Source: Synechococcus sp. J7-Johnson
GTDB lineage: Bacteria; Cyanobacteriota; Cyanobacteriia; PCC-6307; Cyanobiaceae
Reading direction: 5' to 3'
NCBI RefSeq assembly: GCF_024345795.1
Contig: NZ_JAGQBU010000004.1
Span: 1-64,000, forward strand
Length of the DNA: 64,000 nt
Below the pieces are notes generated by a model. That model did not search any database. It saw only the letters and a list, made by a program, of their open reading frames with translations, and was not told the origin of the DNA. Shown here piece after piece: positions 16,132-25,733 of this stretch. Positions within the stretch are counted from its first letter, which is position 1. Every line of letters begins with the position of its first letter. Made by a program: the position numbers and the translations under genes.

Positions 16132-17694
16132 ATGGACGACATACTGCAGCGCATCCTGCGGGCACGGGTCTACGACGTGGCGATCGAGTCGCCACTCGAT
16201 CCAGCCCCCAACCTGTCGCGGCGGCTCGGCAACACCGTGCTGCTCAAGCGCGAAGACCTCCAGCCAGTGTTTTCCTTCAAGCTGCGCGGGGCCTACAACC
16301 GCATGGCCCAGCTCACGCCGCTTGAACTGAAGCGTGGTGTGATCGCGGCCAGCGCCGGCAACCACGCCCAGGGAGTGGCCCTGGCGGCCGAGAGGCTGGG
16401 CTGTCACGCCGTGATCGTGATGCCGCTCACCACACCCGCCATGAAAGTGCGTGCCGTGGCCGACCGCGGTGCCGAGGTGGTCCTGCACGGAGACACCTAC
16501 GACGAGGCTTGCCTGCGGGCCAGGAGCCTGGAGCAGGAGCGGGGCCTCACCTTCATCCATCCCTTCGACGATCCGGAGGTGATCGCCGGCCAGGGCACCG
16601 TTGGCCTGGAGATCCTGCGCCAGTGCTCGGCTCCACCCGATGTCATCTATGTGGCGGTGGGCGGCGGCGGGCTGATCGCCGGCATCGCCGCCTTCATCAA
16701 GAACGTCTGGCCGCAGGTGGAGGTGATCGGTGTCGAGCCCGTGGATGCCGATGCTATGACCCGCTCCCTGGCGGCAGGCCGGCGGGTGAGCATGGAGCAG
16801 GTGGGTCTCTTCGCCGATGGGGTGGCCGTTCGCCAGGTGGGAGTGCACACCTTCGCCCTGGCTCAGCGCTACGTGGATGCCATGGTCACGGTGGACACCG
16901 ATGAGATCTGCGCCGCGATCAAGGACGTCTTCGAGGACACCCGCTCGATCCTCGAGCCGGCAGGCGCGCTGGCGGTGGCCGGCATGAAGGCCGATGTGCA
17001 GCGGCGAGGGCTGAAGCAGCGCACCTTGGTGGCCGTGGCCTGCGGCGCCAACATGAATTTCGATCGTCTGCGCTTCGTGGCCGAGAGAGCCGAGCTCGGG
17101 GAGGAGCGCGAAGCGATGCTGGCGGTGGAGATTCCCGAGCGCCCTGGCAGCCTGCGCGAGCTCTGCGAGCTGCTGGGCTCCCGCAGCCTGACTGAATTCA
17201 GCTACCGGATGGCCGATCACCGCCTGGCCCACATTTTCCTGGGGGTGCAGGTAGACGGGCACCGGGACACCGAGGCGTTGATCGGCCAGCTCAGCGCCGG
17301 CGGATTCCCCTGCCTTGACCTCAGCAGCAACGAGCTGGCCAAGCTCCACCTGCGCCACATGGTGGGAGGGCGCCTGCCTGAAGCGGCTTGTCACAGCGGC
17401 GGGGCTCCGCCGCGGGAACTCCTCTACCGCTTCGAATTTCCCGAACGGCCTGGCGCACTGATGGCCTTCGTCAATGCCCTCCACCCCAACTGGTCGATCA
17501 GCATCTTCCATTACCGCAACCAGGGGGCCGACGTGGGCCGCATCGTGGTGGGGGTGCAGGTGGAGGAACAGGATTCCAGCGCCTGGGAGCTCTTCCTCTC
17601 AGGCCTCGGCTACCGCCACTGGGACGAGACCCAGAATCCTGCCTATCGGTTGTTCCTCGGCCCTGCCAGCCTCCCGGTGCCGGCCCTAGCCTGA
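16132..17694 (+). CDS. ilvA: Threonine ammonia-lyase, biosynthetic
   Basis: A 520-aa PLP enzyme that deaminates threonine to 2-oxobutyrate, entry to isoleucine synthesis. The PLP lysine is in 'VFSFKLRGAYNRM' (Lys50), the phosphate-binding loop is 'AVGGGGLIAG' (~176-183), and two C-terminal ACT-like regulatory repeats ('IPERPGSLRELCELL' ~330, 'FPERPGALMAFVNAL' ~430) indicate the allosteric, isoleucine-inhibited form. ATG 16132 fits the family; upstream in-frame sequence to 16072 does not. About 55 bp separates it from scpB. Confidence 0.96.
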   Translation: MDDILQRILRARVYDVAIESPLDPAPNLSRRLGNTVLLKREDLQPVFSFKLRGAYNRMAQLTPLELKRGVIAASAGNHAQGVALAAERLGCHAVIVMPLTTPAMKVRAVADRGAEVVLHGDTYDEACLRARSLEQERGLTFIHPFDDPEVIAGQGTVGLEILRQCSAPPDVIYVAVGGGGLIAGIAAFIKNVWPQVEVIGVEPVDADAMTRSLAAGRRVSMEQVGLFADGVAVRQVGVHTFALAQRYVDAMVTVDTDEICAAIKDVFEDTRSILEPAGALAVAGMKADVQRRGLKQRTLVAVACGANMNFDRLRFVAERAELGEEREAMLAVEIPERPGSLRELCELLGSRSLTEFSYRMADHRLAHIFLGVQVDGHRDTEALIGQLSAGGFPCLDLSSNELAKLHLRHMVGGRLPEAACHSGGAPPRELLYRFEFPERPGALMAFVNALHPNWSISIFHYRNQGADVGRIVVGVQVEEQDSSAWELFLSGLGYRHWDETQNPAYRLFLGPASLPVPALA

Positions 17695-17748
17695 GCCGTC
17701 CCGGCTCAGCTGCGGTACGGTGCGGCCAACGATGGGCCGGCTGAGAGC

Positions 17749-18291
17749 ATGTCCAGCGCGCCTCTATCTTTGCCGGCCCGGCTTGAGGCCATCCTCTACC
17801 TCAAGGGCCGCCCCCTCAACCTGGGCGAGCTCGCCGAGATTGCCTCGATGGGCCTGAGTGAGCCCATCGATCGCGACGCCATCGAGCTGGCCCTGATCAC
17901 CCTGATGGCGGACTACGCCCACCGGGACACGGCCCTGGAAATCCGTCAGGACGGTCAGCGTTTCAGCCTGCAGCTGCGTGACAGTCACGCCGATCTTGTT
18001 CAGACGCTGCTGCCGGTGGACCTCTCCACCGCCACCCTGCGCACCTTGGCGACTGTGGCACTCAAGCGGCGCATTTTGCAGTCGGATCTGGTGGAGCTGC
18101 GCGGATCGGGCGCCTACGACCACATCAAGGAACTGCTGGCCCAGGACTTCATCGAGCGACGGCGCCAGAGCGACGGCCGCTCCTTCTGGATCAGCCTCAG
18201 CGACAAGTTCCACCGCACCTTCGCCGTCACCCAGGTGACGGAGGCTGCCCCCGCCCCTGATGGAAGGGCGAAGGGCAACGAGGCTGCATAG
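17749..18291 (+). CDS. scpB: SMC-Scp complex subunit ScpB
   Basis: A 180-aa protein with the tandem winged-helix layout of ScpB: 'LEAILYLKGRPLNLGELAEI' at the N-terminus and 'LRTLATVALKRRILQSDLVE', 'RGSGAYDHIKELLAQDFIE' in the second domain. ScpB bridges kleisin ScpA and the SMC heads in chromosome condensation and segregation. The 'RGSGAYDH' segment is typical of cyanobacterial ScpB. A short gap (31 bp) to the YggT gene suggests one transcript. Confidence 0.88.
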   Translation: MSSAPLSLPARLEAILYLKGRPLNLGELAEIASMGLSEPIDRDAIELALITLMADYAHRDTALEIRQDGQRFSLQLRDSHADLVQTLLPVDLSTATLRTLATVALKRRILQSDLVELRGSGAYDHIKELLAQDFIERRRQSDGRSFWISLSDKFHRTFAVTQVTEAAPAPDGRAKGNEAA

Positions 18292-18322
18292 AGTCGGAGT
18301 CGATTCGCTTCAGGCCTTGCCC

Positions 18323-18613
18323 ATGATGATCCTGAGCCAGATCCTGGCTGTGCTGGCGCAGACCCTCAGCATCTACAGCCTGGTGCTGTTGGTGCGGGTG
18401 CTGCTGAGCTGGTTCCCCAACCTCGATTGGAGCAACCCGGTGCTGAGCACGGTGAGCTCGATCACCGACCCCTACCTGAACGCCTTTCGCGGTCTGATCC
18501 CCCCCCTGGGCGGACTTGACCTCTCGGCAATCATCGCCTTCATCACCCTCAGCCTGGTTCAGGGACTTCTGGGCAACCTCAGCGGATCCCTGATGGGAGG
18601 TTTCGGATACTGA
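18323..18613 (+). CDS. YggT family membrane protein
   Basis: A 96-aa protein with two hydrophobic segments and the YggT/Ycf19 motif 'YSLVLLVRVLLSWFPNLDW', 'SITDPYLNAFRGLIPPLGGL'. Family members are small plasma- or thylakoid-membrane proteins linked to cell division, nucleoid placement or osmotic tolerance. ATG 18323 (or 18326) is used; the in-frame start at 18260 would overlap scpB with a non-hydrophobic lead. The adjacency of scpB and yggT fits a chromosome/division context. Confidence 0.87.
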   Translation: MMILSQILAVLAQTLSIYSLVLLVRVLLSWFPNLDWSNPVLSTVSSITDPYLNAFRGLIPPLGGLDLSAIIAFITLSLVQGLLGNLSGSLMGGFGY

Positions 18614-18635
18614 AGCGCTTGGGAGCTGGGGCCGG

Positions 18636-19136
18636 CTAGGGACGATCGAGCAGGGCCTGCTCGAGGGGCAGCAGCTCATCATCCACACCGGCCCGCACCC
18701 GCACCGGGGCGTTGAACCCCCTGGCCTTGGCGTGGCTGACCCGCAACGGCCCAGGAGTGCCGGCCGGCACCGCCAGGCGCAAGGCAAAGCTCGATTCTCC
18801 GGGGGGAATGTCACCGATCGAGCCCACCCGGGTGCGGTTCTGCAGCACCGGCTCACCGCTGCTGTCACTGATCACCGCGAACAGATCGGTGTCGATCACC
18901 GGCTGGGAGCGGGGATTGTTCACAGTTCCGCGCAGGGCGTAGCAACTGGCCCCGCTCGGGCGCTTCAGCTCCGGCTGGGAGCCCGGGTCAGCCGTCGGGC
19001 AGGGCTCCAGGCTGATCTCAGTCACAGCCAGATCCAGGGCCCAGGCTGGCGCAGTTGGGGCCATCAGCAGCAACAGCGCCAGCAGCAGAGCCAGCGCCTT
19101 GGGCAGGGGCGATGAACGGGGGCCGGAACGGGGCAT
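18636..19136 (-). CDS. Secreted hypothetical protein (FxLYD-like immunoglobulin-type domain)
   Basis: About 166 aa with a strong signal peptide ('KALALLLALLLLMAPTAPAW', cleavage after 'AWA'). A single domain follows, with two cysteines ('EPCPTAD', 'ASCYALRGTVNN') and a pattern 'YALRGTVNNPRSQPV', 'DIPPGESSFALRLAV' reminiscent of FxLYD/Ig-like modules. The ATG at 19136 is chosen over an in-frame GTG at 19163; neither has a strong ribosome-binding site. It converges with yggT and lies downstream of the MazG-like gene. Function unknown. Confidence 0.65.
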   Translation of the reverse strand: MPRSGPRSSPLPKALALLLALLLLMAPTAPAWALDLAVTEISLEPCPTADPGSQPELKRPSGASCYALRGTVNNPRSQPVIDTDLFAVISDSSGEPVLQNRTRVGSIGDIPPGESSFALRLAVPAGTPGPLRVSHAKARGFNAPVRVRAGVDDELLPLEQALLDRP

Positions 19137-19233
19137 GGGGGACCTGGGGCTCAAGGGATTCACCGGGTTGCTCTGAGTGGCTCAGGGTGGCTCTGGCTGG
19201 GGAGCAGGGGGGTGTCCGGCCGCCGGAGTGCCC

Positions 19234-19563
19234 TCAGCGGTGATCGCCGCTACCCCCAAGCGTCTGACGCCTGGCCCGTCCCGCCAGTTTGGCCAGATTG
19301 GCCTGGGCAACGTCGTCGAGCTCCAGACCCAGTTCACTGGCCAGCTGGGCGACATACCAGAGCACATCGCCGAGTTCCAGGGCCAGATCCTCCACCAGCT
19401 CGGGCTCGAACACCCCGCCGCGGTCCCGCAGCACCTTCTTGACCTTGTCCGCCACTTCACCGGCTTCACCGCAGAGTCCGAGGGTGGGATAAATCGGATT
19501 GGCACCGACGTCGGGGTAGCGGGCAGTGGTGCGGGCCTGGAGCTGGTAGTCGTTCAGATCCAT
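19234..19563 (-). CDS. MazG-like nucleotide pyrophosphohydrolase
   Basis: A 109-aa all-alpha NTP pyrophosphatase. It begins 'MDLNDYQLQARTTARYPDVG' and contains the metal-binding pattern 'GLCGEAGEVADKVKK' (ExxE) and 'LALELGDVLWYVAQLA' (ExxD), diagnostic of the MazG/NTP-PPase superfamily. It likely hydrolyses non-canonical or excess (d)NTPs. ATG 19563 gives the family start; further upstream sequence overlaps the divergent pyk leader. Divergent from pyk with a 74-bp gap. Confidence 0.88.
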   Translation of the reverse strand: MDLNDYQLQARTTARYPDVGANPIYPTLGLCGEAGEVADKVKKVLRDRGGVFEPELVEDLALELGDVLWYVAQLASELGLELDDVAQANLAKLAGRARRQTLGGSGDHR

Positions 19564-19637
19564 GGGTTCCGCACCATCGGCGGCAGGAGAGGGGCGGGAC
19601 CGGATGGTAGTTTCCGCCTGAACCTTCGGCTTTTCCG

Positions 19638-21425
19638 ATGGCGCAGCCCGATCTGTCGCGTCGCACCAAGATCGTGGCAACGATCGGTCCAGCCACGGAG
19701 TCCCCCCAGCGACTGCGGGACCTGATCCAGGCGGGGGCCACCACGTTCCGACTCAATTTTTCCCACGGGGACCACTCCGAACATGCCGCCCGGATCGCCA
19801 CGATCCGTCAGGTGGCCCACGAGCTGGGCATCCATGTGGGCATCCTTCAGGATCTCCAGGGCCCCAAGATCCGCCTGGGCCGCTTCGAAGGCGGTCCGAT
19901 CACCCTGGCCAACGGCGACCCCTTCGCCCTCACCTCCCGGCCAGTGAGCTGCAACCAGTCGATCGCCACGATCACCTACGAGCGCCTGGCCGATGAGGTG
20001 ACCGCCGGCAGTCGCATCCTTCTCGACGATGGCCGCGTCGAGATGGTGGTCAAGTCGGTGGACATCCCCGAGCAGACCCTGCACTGCACCGTGGTGGTGG
20101 GCGGGGTGCTCTCCAACAACAAGGGGGTGAACTTCCCTGACGTTCAGCTCTCGATCCGCGCGCTCACCACCAAGGACCGGGAAGACCTCAGCTTCGGCCT
20201 CCAGCAGGAGGTCGACTGGGTCGCCCTGAGCTTCGTGCGCAACCCCTCCGACATGCAGGAGATCCGTGAGCTGATCAGCTCTCAGGGGTACAGCACCCCG
20301 GTGATCGCCAAGATCGAGAAGTTCGAGGCGATCGATCAGATCGACGCGATCCTGCCCCTCTGCGATGGGGTGATGGTGGCCCGGGGCGACCTGGGCGTGG
20401 AGATGCCGGCTGAAGAGGTGCCGCTGCTGCAGAAGGAACTGATCCGCAAAGCCAACACCCTGGGCATCCCGATCATCACGGCCACCCAGATGCTCGACAG
20501 CATGGCCAGCTGCCCCCGCCCCACCCGGGCCGAAGTAAGCGATGTGGCCAACGCCATCCTCGATGGCACCGACGCGGTGATGCTCTCCAACGAGACCGCG
20601 GTGGGTGATTACCCGGTGGAGGCGGTGGAGACGATGGCACGCATCGCCCGCCGGATCGAGCGTGACTACCCCCGCCGGGTCGTGGACAGCCACATGGCTT
20701 CCACCATCCCCAACGCCATCAGTCAGGCGGTGAGCACGATCGCCCGTCAGTTGCAGGCCGCCGCCATCCTTCCCCTCACCAAGAGCGGGGCTACCGCCCG
20801 CAATGTCAGCAAGTTCCGCCCCTCCACCACGATCCTGGCGATCACCAGTGAGGTGAGGGTGGCCCGCCAGCTGCAGCTGGTCTGGGGGGTGAATCCCCTG
20901 CTGATCGGCGATCAGCAGTCGACCACCAGCACCTTCACCCTGGCCATGGGCGTGGCCCAGGAACGGGGGCTGCTCAAGGAGGGCGATCTGGTGGTTCAGA
21001 CCGCCGGCACTCTCTCGGGCGTAAGCGGCTCCACCGATCTGGTCAAGGTGGGAATTGTCTCAGCGGTGCTGGGCCGGGGCCTGGGCATCGGCAATGGTTC
21101 GGTCAGCGGACGGGTGCGCGTGGCCATCACCGCCGAGGAGGCGGCGCGGCTGGAGACCGGAGAGATCCTGGTGGTGCGCGAAACCAGTGCCGCCTACCTC
21201 GATGCGATCCGCAAGGCCAAGGGCGTGATCGCCGAAGAGGCCGGCTGCGACAGCCATGCTGCCGTGATCGCCCAGCGGCTGGGGGTGCCGGTGATCGTGG
21301 GGGTGGCCAACGCAACCACCGACCTGCGCCTGGGCGAATTCGTGACCCTGGAAGTGCGTGAGGGGGTCGTGCACCGCGGCGCCCGCAACCACACCCAGGC
21401 CGATCGGAGCGAAACCATCGTCTGA
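19638..21425 (+). CDS. pyk: Pyruvate kinase
   Basis: A 595-aa enzyme converting PEP and ADP to pyruvate and ATP. 'RRTKIVATIGPAT' at the start, substrate lysine in 'VIAKIEKFEAIDQID' (~residue 222), the 'MVARGDLGVEM' loop and 'TATQMLDSMASCPRPTRAE' are present. After the standard ~475 residues comes a PEP-utiliser-like domain ('GVIAEEAGCDSHAAVIAQRL', ~530-550), the extra C-terminal domain of cyanobacterial and Bacillus-type enzymes. Divergent from the MazG-like gene; the FtsX-like permease gene follows after ~60 bp. Confidence 0.97.
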   Translation: MAQPDLSRRTKIVATIGPATESPQRLRDLIQAGATTFRLNFSHGDHSEHAARIATIRQVAHELGIHVGILQDLQGPKIRLGRFEGGPITLANGDPFALTSRPVSCNQSIATITYERLADEVTAGSRILLDDGRVEMVVKSVDIPEQTLHCTVVVGGVLSNNKGVNFPDVQLSIRALTTKDREDLSFGLQQEVDWVALSFVRNPSDMQEIRELISSQGYSTPVIAKIEKFEAIDQIDAILPLCDGVMVARGDLGVEMPAEEVPLLQKELIRKANTLGIPIITATQMLDSMASCPRPTRAEVSDVANAILDGTDAVMLSNETAVGDYPVEAVETMARIARRIERDYPRRVVDSHMASTIPNAISQAVSTIARQLQAAAILPLTKSGATARNVSKFRPSTTILAITSEVRVARQLQLVWGVNPLLIGDQQSTTSTFTLAMGVAQERGLLKEGDLVVQTAGTLSGVSGSTDLVKVGIVSAVLGRGLGIGNGSVSGRVRVAITAEEAARLETGEILVVRETSAAYLDAIRKAKGVIAEEAGCDSHAAVIAQRLGVPVIVGVANATTDLRLGEFVTLEVREGVVHRGARNHTQADRSETIV

Positions 21426-21486
21426 TGGATGCCGCCAGCTGTGGCCGCTGCTGGCCATGATGCGGCTCTGATTGCTGCTTGCGGCC

Positions 21487-22716
21487 ATGGCCTCGAAACT
21501 GCCGCTGGCGGAAACCGTCGGCATGGCTCTCAAAACGCTCAAAGCCAACCGGCTGCGCAGCCTGCTGACGATGCTGGGGATCGTGATCGGCAATGCCTCG
21601 GTGATCACCCTGGTGGGGGTGGGCAAGGGGGCCCAGAACCTGGCGGAAGGCCAGCTGAACACCCTGGGGGCCAACGTGCTCTTCGTGGTGCCCGGCAACA
21701 ACGACACCCGCCGCCAGGGGATCGAAAATCCGCGCACCCTTGTGCTGGAGGACGCCGAGGCAATACTCGAGCAAGTGCCGAGTGTGCGTCGGGTTGCCCC
21801 CCAGATCACGATCAACGCGGTGGTTCAGTCGGGGGGGAACAGCTCCAATGCCTCGGTTTCGGGCATCACGCCCGAGTTCCTGCCGGTCCGGCGCTTCGAG
21901 ATCGCCCAGGGGCGGTTCTTCAGCCAGGACGACATCAAGGGAGCGCGCAACGTGGCCGTGATCGGCCCCGATCTCAAGCAGAAGCTGCTGCCATCAGGCT
22001 CCGCCATCGGCCAGACCCTGCGTATCCGCGATCAATCCTTCGAGGTGATCGGCGTGACGGCCCCCAAGGGCGCCGCCTTCGGCACCAACCAGGACGAAGC
22101 CGCCTACATCCCGCTCTCGACGATGGTCAGCAAGCTGAGCGGCCGAGACCCCACTTACGGCGTGGTGCTGACCTTCATCAGCGCTGAAGCCCGCGACGAG
22201 GCCAGCACCAGTGCCGCCAAGTTTCAGATCACCAACCTGTTGCGCCAGCGCCACCGCATCCTCAGAGAAGACGATTTCGCTGTGCGCTCCCAACAGGACG
22301 CTCTTTCGATCGTGGGCACGATCACTGGAGGACTGACCTTGATGCTGGGGGCAATCGGTGGGGTTTCCCTGCTCGTGGGCGGCATCGGCATCATGAACAT
22401 CATGCTGGTATCGGTGAGCGAGCGCACCCAGGAGATCGGCCTGCGTAAGGCGGTGGGCGCCCGCAGCGGTGATGTGCTGTTGCAGTTCCTGGTGGAATCC
22501 CTGGTGCTCGCCAGCCTCGGTGGCCTGATCGGCAGCGCCGTTGGCCTGGGCACGGTGGCGGCAGTGAGCCACTTCACCCCCCTGCCCGCCGCCATCGACA
22601 GCGGCAGTGTGCTCTTCACCGTGGGGCTGTCTGGATCGATCGGCCTGTTCTTCGGGGTTGTGCCGGCCCGTCGAGCCGCCCGGCTGGATCCGATCGTGGC
22701 CCTGCGCAGCCTCTGA
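21487..22716 (+). CDS. MacB/FtsX-type ABC transporter permease
   Basis: A 409-aa permease. One N-terminal membrane helix ('LRSLLTMLGIVIGNASVITL'), a large extracytoplasmic MacB-PCD domain, and three C-terminal helices make the FtsX core ('LLVGGIGIMNIMLVSVSER', 'EIGLRKAVGARSGDVLLQF'). Such permeases work with a separate ATPase and often a periplasmic adaptor to export macrolides, peptides or lipoproteins; no ATPase gene is adjacent here. ATG 21487 is preferred over the in-frame TTG at 21472. Confidence 0.92.
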   Translation: MASKLPLAETVGMALKTLKANRLRSLLTMLGIVIGNASVITLVGVGKGAQNLAEGQLNTLGANVLFVVPGNNDTRRQGIENPRTLVLEDAEAILEQVPSVRRVAPQITINAVVQSGGNSSNASVSGITPEFLPVRRFEIAQGRFFSQDDIKGARNVAVIGPDLKQKLLPSGSAIGQTLRIRDQSFEVIGVTAPKGAAFGTNQDEAAYIPLSTMVSKLSGRDPTYGVVLTFISAEARDEASTSAAKFQITNLLRQRHRILREDDFAVRSQQDALSIVGTITGGLTLMLGAIGGVSLLVGGIGIMNIMLVSVSERTQEIGLRKAVGARSGDVLLQFLVESLVLASLGGLIGSAVGLGTVAAVSHFTPLPAAIDSGSVLFTVGLSGSIGLFFGVVPARRAARLDPIVALRSL

Positions 22717-22850
22717 GTCCAAGGGCCTGCAGCTTCACAGTCACACCCCCTCTTATCAAGAAAACCTTAAGAAAGCTGAACGGTGCTGACCGTGACCAAA
22801 GACCTGCGTGGATGGTGGCTTGATGGTTAAATCCCGACGAAACCCCTCCC

Positions 22851-23123
22851 TTGGCCCTGCTCTCCTGCGGCTATCGCAACTCCAGCGACCGTATGGTGAT
22901 TTTGCGCTCCTGCGGGCCTGGGGAGTTCTACCTGGAGCGGGTGATTTTCCCGTTTGAGCTTCTCAGTTTCCAGGCCCCCAAGGGTGCTGAGCTGGAAATA
23001 TGGACCCATGGCCTGGGTGGGCCTGAACTGTTGGAAACCCTCCCAAGCGCTGAGCTTCTGATCGAGCCTGATCTCGAGGGCAGCGAGGGCAGCGATGATC
23101 CGGCCTGGCTGAGCATCCGCTGA
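22851..23123 (+). CDS. DUF1830 domain protein
   Basis: A 90-aa protein with the DUF1830 pattern 'LLSCGYRNSSDRMVILRSCG', 'FYLERVIFPFELLSFQAP' and an acidic tail. The frame is closed by a stop at 22821 and has no ATG or GTG before the conserved part, so a TTG start at 22851 is proposed. The family is small, cytoplasmic and largely cyanobacterial, with no known function. It stands alone upstream of ftsH with ~120 bp between them. Confidence 0.75.
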   Translation: MALLSCGYRNSSDRMVILRSCGPGEFYLERVIFPFELLSFQAPKGAELEIWTHGLGGPELLETLPSAELLIEPDLEGSEGSDDPAWLSIR

Positions 23124-23216
23124 AGCTCTGTCACCAGAGAGCACGGCTCGGGGCAACCATGACAAGCTGAAATCAATGGCGCGGCGGCCGGGAACCCTCG
23201 ACCGAGGCTTGCGCGC

Positions 23217-23234
23217 TTTACACTTGTTAAAAAT
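23217..23234 (+). promoter_or_regulatory. Weak HLR1-like repeat before ftsH
   Basis: TTTACACT (23217-23224), 2 nt, then TTAAAAAT (23227-23234). Compared with the HLR1 half-site (G/T)TTACA(T/A)(T/A) they match 7/8 and 6/8. It lies only 11 nt before the ftsH ATG, closer than expected for a promoter operator, so this is a tentative call. Confidence 0.25.
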
Positions 23235-23245
23235 TCCTCTCAGCC

Positions 23246-25171
23246 ATGAATCAGCGCTGGCGTCTGTTCGCTCTCTGGCTGCTCCCGATCGGAGTGGCTC
23301 TTTTTCTTGGCTGGCAGGTGCTGGGGAATGGCGGCGCCAGCCGGTTCACCCCTGAAGGTCGCACCGACACGGTGGCTCCGCGCAATGCGGCAGTGGCGCG
23401 GATGAGCTATGGCCGCTTCCTCGACTACATCGAGGCGGGTCGGGTCACAGCGGTCGACATCTTCGATGGCGGTCGCAGCGCCGTGATTGAAGCGGTGGAT
23501 CCCGACCTGGACAATCGAGTGCAGCGACTGCGGGTAGACCTGCCCGGCCTGGCTCCCGAGCTGATCAACAACCTCAAGACCCAGGGCATCAGTTTCGACA
23601 TCCACCCCCCTCGCAGCACCCCTCCGGCTCTGGGAATCCTTGGGAATCTGCTCTTTCCCCTGCTGCTGATCGGCTCACTGATCTTTCTGGCGCGCCGTTC
23701 ATCGTCAATGCCCGGCGGTCCTGGCCAGGCGATGCAGTTCGGCAAGACCAAGGCCCGTTTTGCAATGGAGGCAGAAACCGGTGTCATGTTCGATGACGTG
23801 GCCGGAGTGGAAGAGGCCAAGGAAGACCTGGAGGAAGTGGTCACCTTCCTGAAGCAGCCGGAGCGATTCACGTCCGTTGGCGCCAAGATCCCGAAAGGTG
23901 TGCTGTTAGTGGGCCCTCCGGGTACAGGCAAGACCCTGCTGGCCAAAGCCATCGCTGGCGAGGCCGGTGTGCCCTTCTTCTCCCTCTCCGGATCGGAATT
24001 CGTGGAGATGTTCGTCGGCGTAGGCGCCAGCCGCGTGCGCGACCTGTTCAAACGGGCAAAGGAAAACAGCCCTTGCCTGATCTTCATCGATGAAATCGAT
24101 GCGGTCGGGCGTCAGCGTGGGGCCGGCATCGGGGGGGGCAACGACGAGCGGGAGCAGACCCTCAACCAGCTGCTCACTGAGATGGACGGCTTCGAGGGCA
24201 ACAGCGGCATCATCATCATCGCGGCCACCAATCGCCCCGATGTGCTCGATTCGGCCCTGATGCGTCCGGGTCGCTTCGATCGCCAGGTGAGCGTTGATGC
24301 CCCTGACATCAAAGGCCGCCTTTCGATTCTCAAGGTTCACTCCCGCAACAAGAAGCTTGCTGAGGATGTGTCCCTCGAAGCAGTCGCTCGCCGTACCCCT
24401 GGATTCACCGGCGCTGATCTGGCCAACCTGCTCAACGAAGCGGCCATCCTCACCGCCCGGCGTCGCAAGGAGGCCACCACGCTGGCTGAGATTGATGACG
24501 CCGTCGATCGGGTGATCGCCGGCATGGAGGGCAAACCCCTGACCGATGGGCGCAGCAAGCGCCTGATTGCGTACCACGAAGTTGGTCACGCCCTTGTGGG
24601 CACCCTGGTGAAGGATCACGATCCTGTTCAGAAGGTCACCCTCGTCCCCCGCGGCCAGGCCCAGGGACTCACCTGGTTCGCCCCCGATGAGGAGCAGATG
24701 CTGGTGAGCCGATCCCAGCTCAAGGCCCGCATCATGGGAGCCCTTGGCGGACGGGTAGCGGAGGATGTGGTGTTCGGGCACGCCGAGGTCACGACCGGAG
24801 CAGGTGGTGACATTCAGCAGGTGGCGAGCATGGCCCGCCAGATGGTGACCCGTTTCGGCATGAGTGATCTGGGGCCGGTCTCGCTGGAGGCCGGGAATCA
24901 GGAGGTGTTCCTTGGACGCGACCTGATGACCCGCAGCGACGTTTCCGATTCGATCTCCCGCCGCATTGATGAACAGATCCGCAGCATCGTCGACCTTTGC
25001 TATCGCGACACCCAGGCGCTGGTGGCCAGCCACCGCGATTGCATGGATCGCTTGGTCGAGATGCTGATCGAGAAAGAAACCCTCGATGGCGATGAATTCC
25101 GTGCCGTCGTGGCCGAGTTCACAACGATCCCTGAGAAAGACCGTTTCTCCCCCCTGCTGCCTGCCGCCTGA
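23246..25171 (+). CDS. ftsH: ATP-dependent zinc metalloprotease FtsH
   Basis: A 641-aa membrane AAA protease. N-terminal helix at residues ~6-24, a lumenal/periplasmic segment, a second helix at ~131-148, then the AAA module with Walker A 'GPPGTGKT' (~222-229), Walker B 'LIFIDEID' and SRH '[18 protein letters not shown]', and the zinc site HEVGH (~444-448). FtsH hexamers degrade damaged membrane proteins; in cyanobacteria they remove photodamaged D1 (known for the family). Several paralogs usually exist and I cannot assign which this is. Full length. Confidence 0.97.
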   Translation: MNQRWRLFALWLLPIGVALFLGWQVLGNGGASRFTPEGRTDTVAPRNAAVARMSYGRFLDYIEAGRVTAVDIFDGGRSAVIEAVDPDLDNRVQRLRVDLPGLAPELINNLKTQGISFDIHPPRSTPPALGILGNLLFPLLLIGSLIFLARRSSSMPGGPGQAMQFGKTKARFAMEAETGVMFDDVAGVEEAKEDLEEVVTFLKQPERFTSVGAKIPKGVLLVGPPGTGKTLLAKAIAGEAGVPFFSLSGSEFVEMFVGVGASRVRDLFKRAKENSPCLIFIDEIDAVGRQRGAGIGGGNDEREQTLNQLLTEMDGFEGNSGIIIIAATNRPDVLDSALMRPGRFDRQVSVDAPDIKGRLSILKVHSRNKKLAEDVSLEAVARRTPGFTGADLANLLNEAAILTARRRKEATTLAEIDDAVDRVIAGMEGKPLTDGRSKRLIAYHEVGHALVGTLVKDHDPVQKVTLVPRGQAQGLTWFAPDEEQMLVSRSQLKARIMGALGGRVAEDVVFGHAEVTTGAGGDIQQVASMARQMVTRFGMSDLGPVSLEAGNQEVFLGRDLMTRSDVSDSISRRIDEQIRSIVDLCYRDTQALVASHRDCMDRLVEMLIEKETLDGDEFRAVVAEFTTIPEKDRFSPLLPAA

Positions 25172-25309
25172 TCCAGGCAAACCTGAACACGGGTGCGGAG
25201 GGGGGTATGGCTGGGGCAGCTTCTTAACCGAAGCTTGTCCCGCCAGACTCAGACCAGTGCTTAACATGAGCAATCACGCGTTCAGATCTTGAGCAGCACC
25301 CGTTCTCCA

Positions 25310-25525
25310 ATGGAGTCGTTCAGCGGCTACCACGGCGATGATTGGAGTCCGCAGCGGCTGGCATTCCACCAGAACCTCGAGCGTTTCGCTGATCGCGTTG
25401 GGCTGATCGTAGGGCTTCAGAGTAACGGCAAGCTCAATCAAGATCAGGCCTATGATGAAATTCGCTCGCTCTGGAGAGAGCTTAAGGGCAGCAAGAATGG
25501 CCTGAAGATTTCTGATAAGGATTGA
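25310..25525 (+). CDS. Small cyanobacterial hypothetical protein
   Basis: A 71-aa soluble acidic/basic mixed protein: 'MESFSGYHGDDWSPQRLAFH', 'RFADRVGLIVGLQSNGKLNQ', ending in a Lys-rich tail. 'AYDEIRSLWRELKGSKN' predicts a C-terminal helix. The N-terminal half plausibly forms a helical hairpin similar to small conserved cyanobacterial families. An upstream in-frame TTG at 25289 is possible. It follows ftsH by ~140 bp and is followed by an AT-rich non-coding gap. No function can be read. Confidence 0.6.
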   Translation: MESFSGYHGDDWSPQRLAFHQNLERFADRVGLIVGLQSNGKLNQDQAYDEIRSLWRELKGSKNGLKISDKD

Positions 25526-25709
25526 ACATCATTTAGCCGCGTCCAGCCCTAGGCCAACATTATTCCTTAAGAGCAAAGGCAATATTGCACGTTAAAATGA
25601 TATTATAGATAAGTTTTTTGTCGTAATAATTGAAAGCCTTAACTGTTAACAGCCTTAGTTATGGTCAGTTCAGGCTTATTCAGGCTGATGGAGCCAGATT
25701 GAGCATGCC

Positions 25710-25729
25710 TGACTGACTGACTGACTGAC
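25710..25729. repeat. Tandem TGAC x5 microsatellite
   Basis: Five perfect copies of the tetranucleotide TGAC occupy 25710-25729, five bases before the clpP stop codon, at the edge of an unusually AT-rich intergenic stretch (about 25540-25680). Tetranucleotide runs like this can change length by slippage, but here they lie outside coding sequence. Confidence 0.95.
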
Positions 25730-25733
25730 GGAT

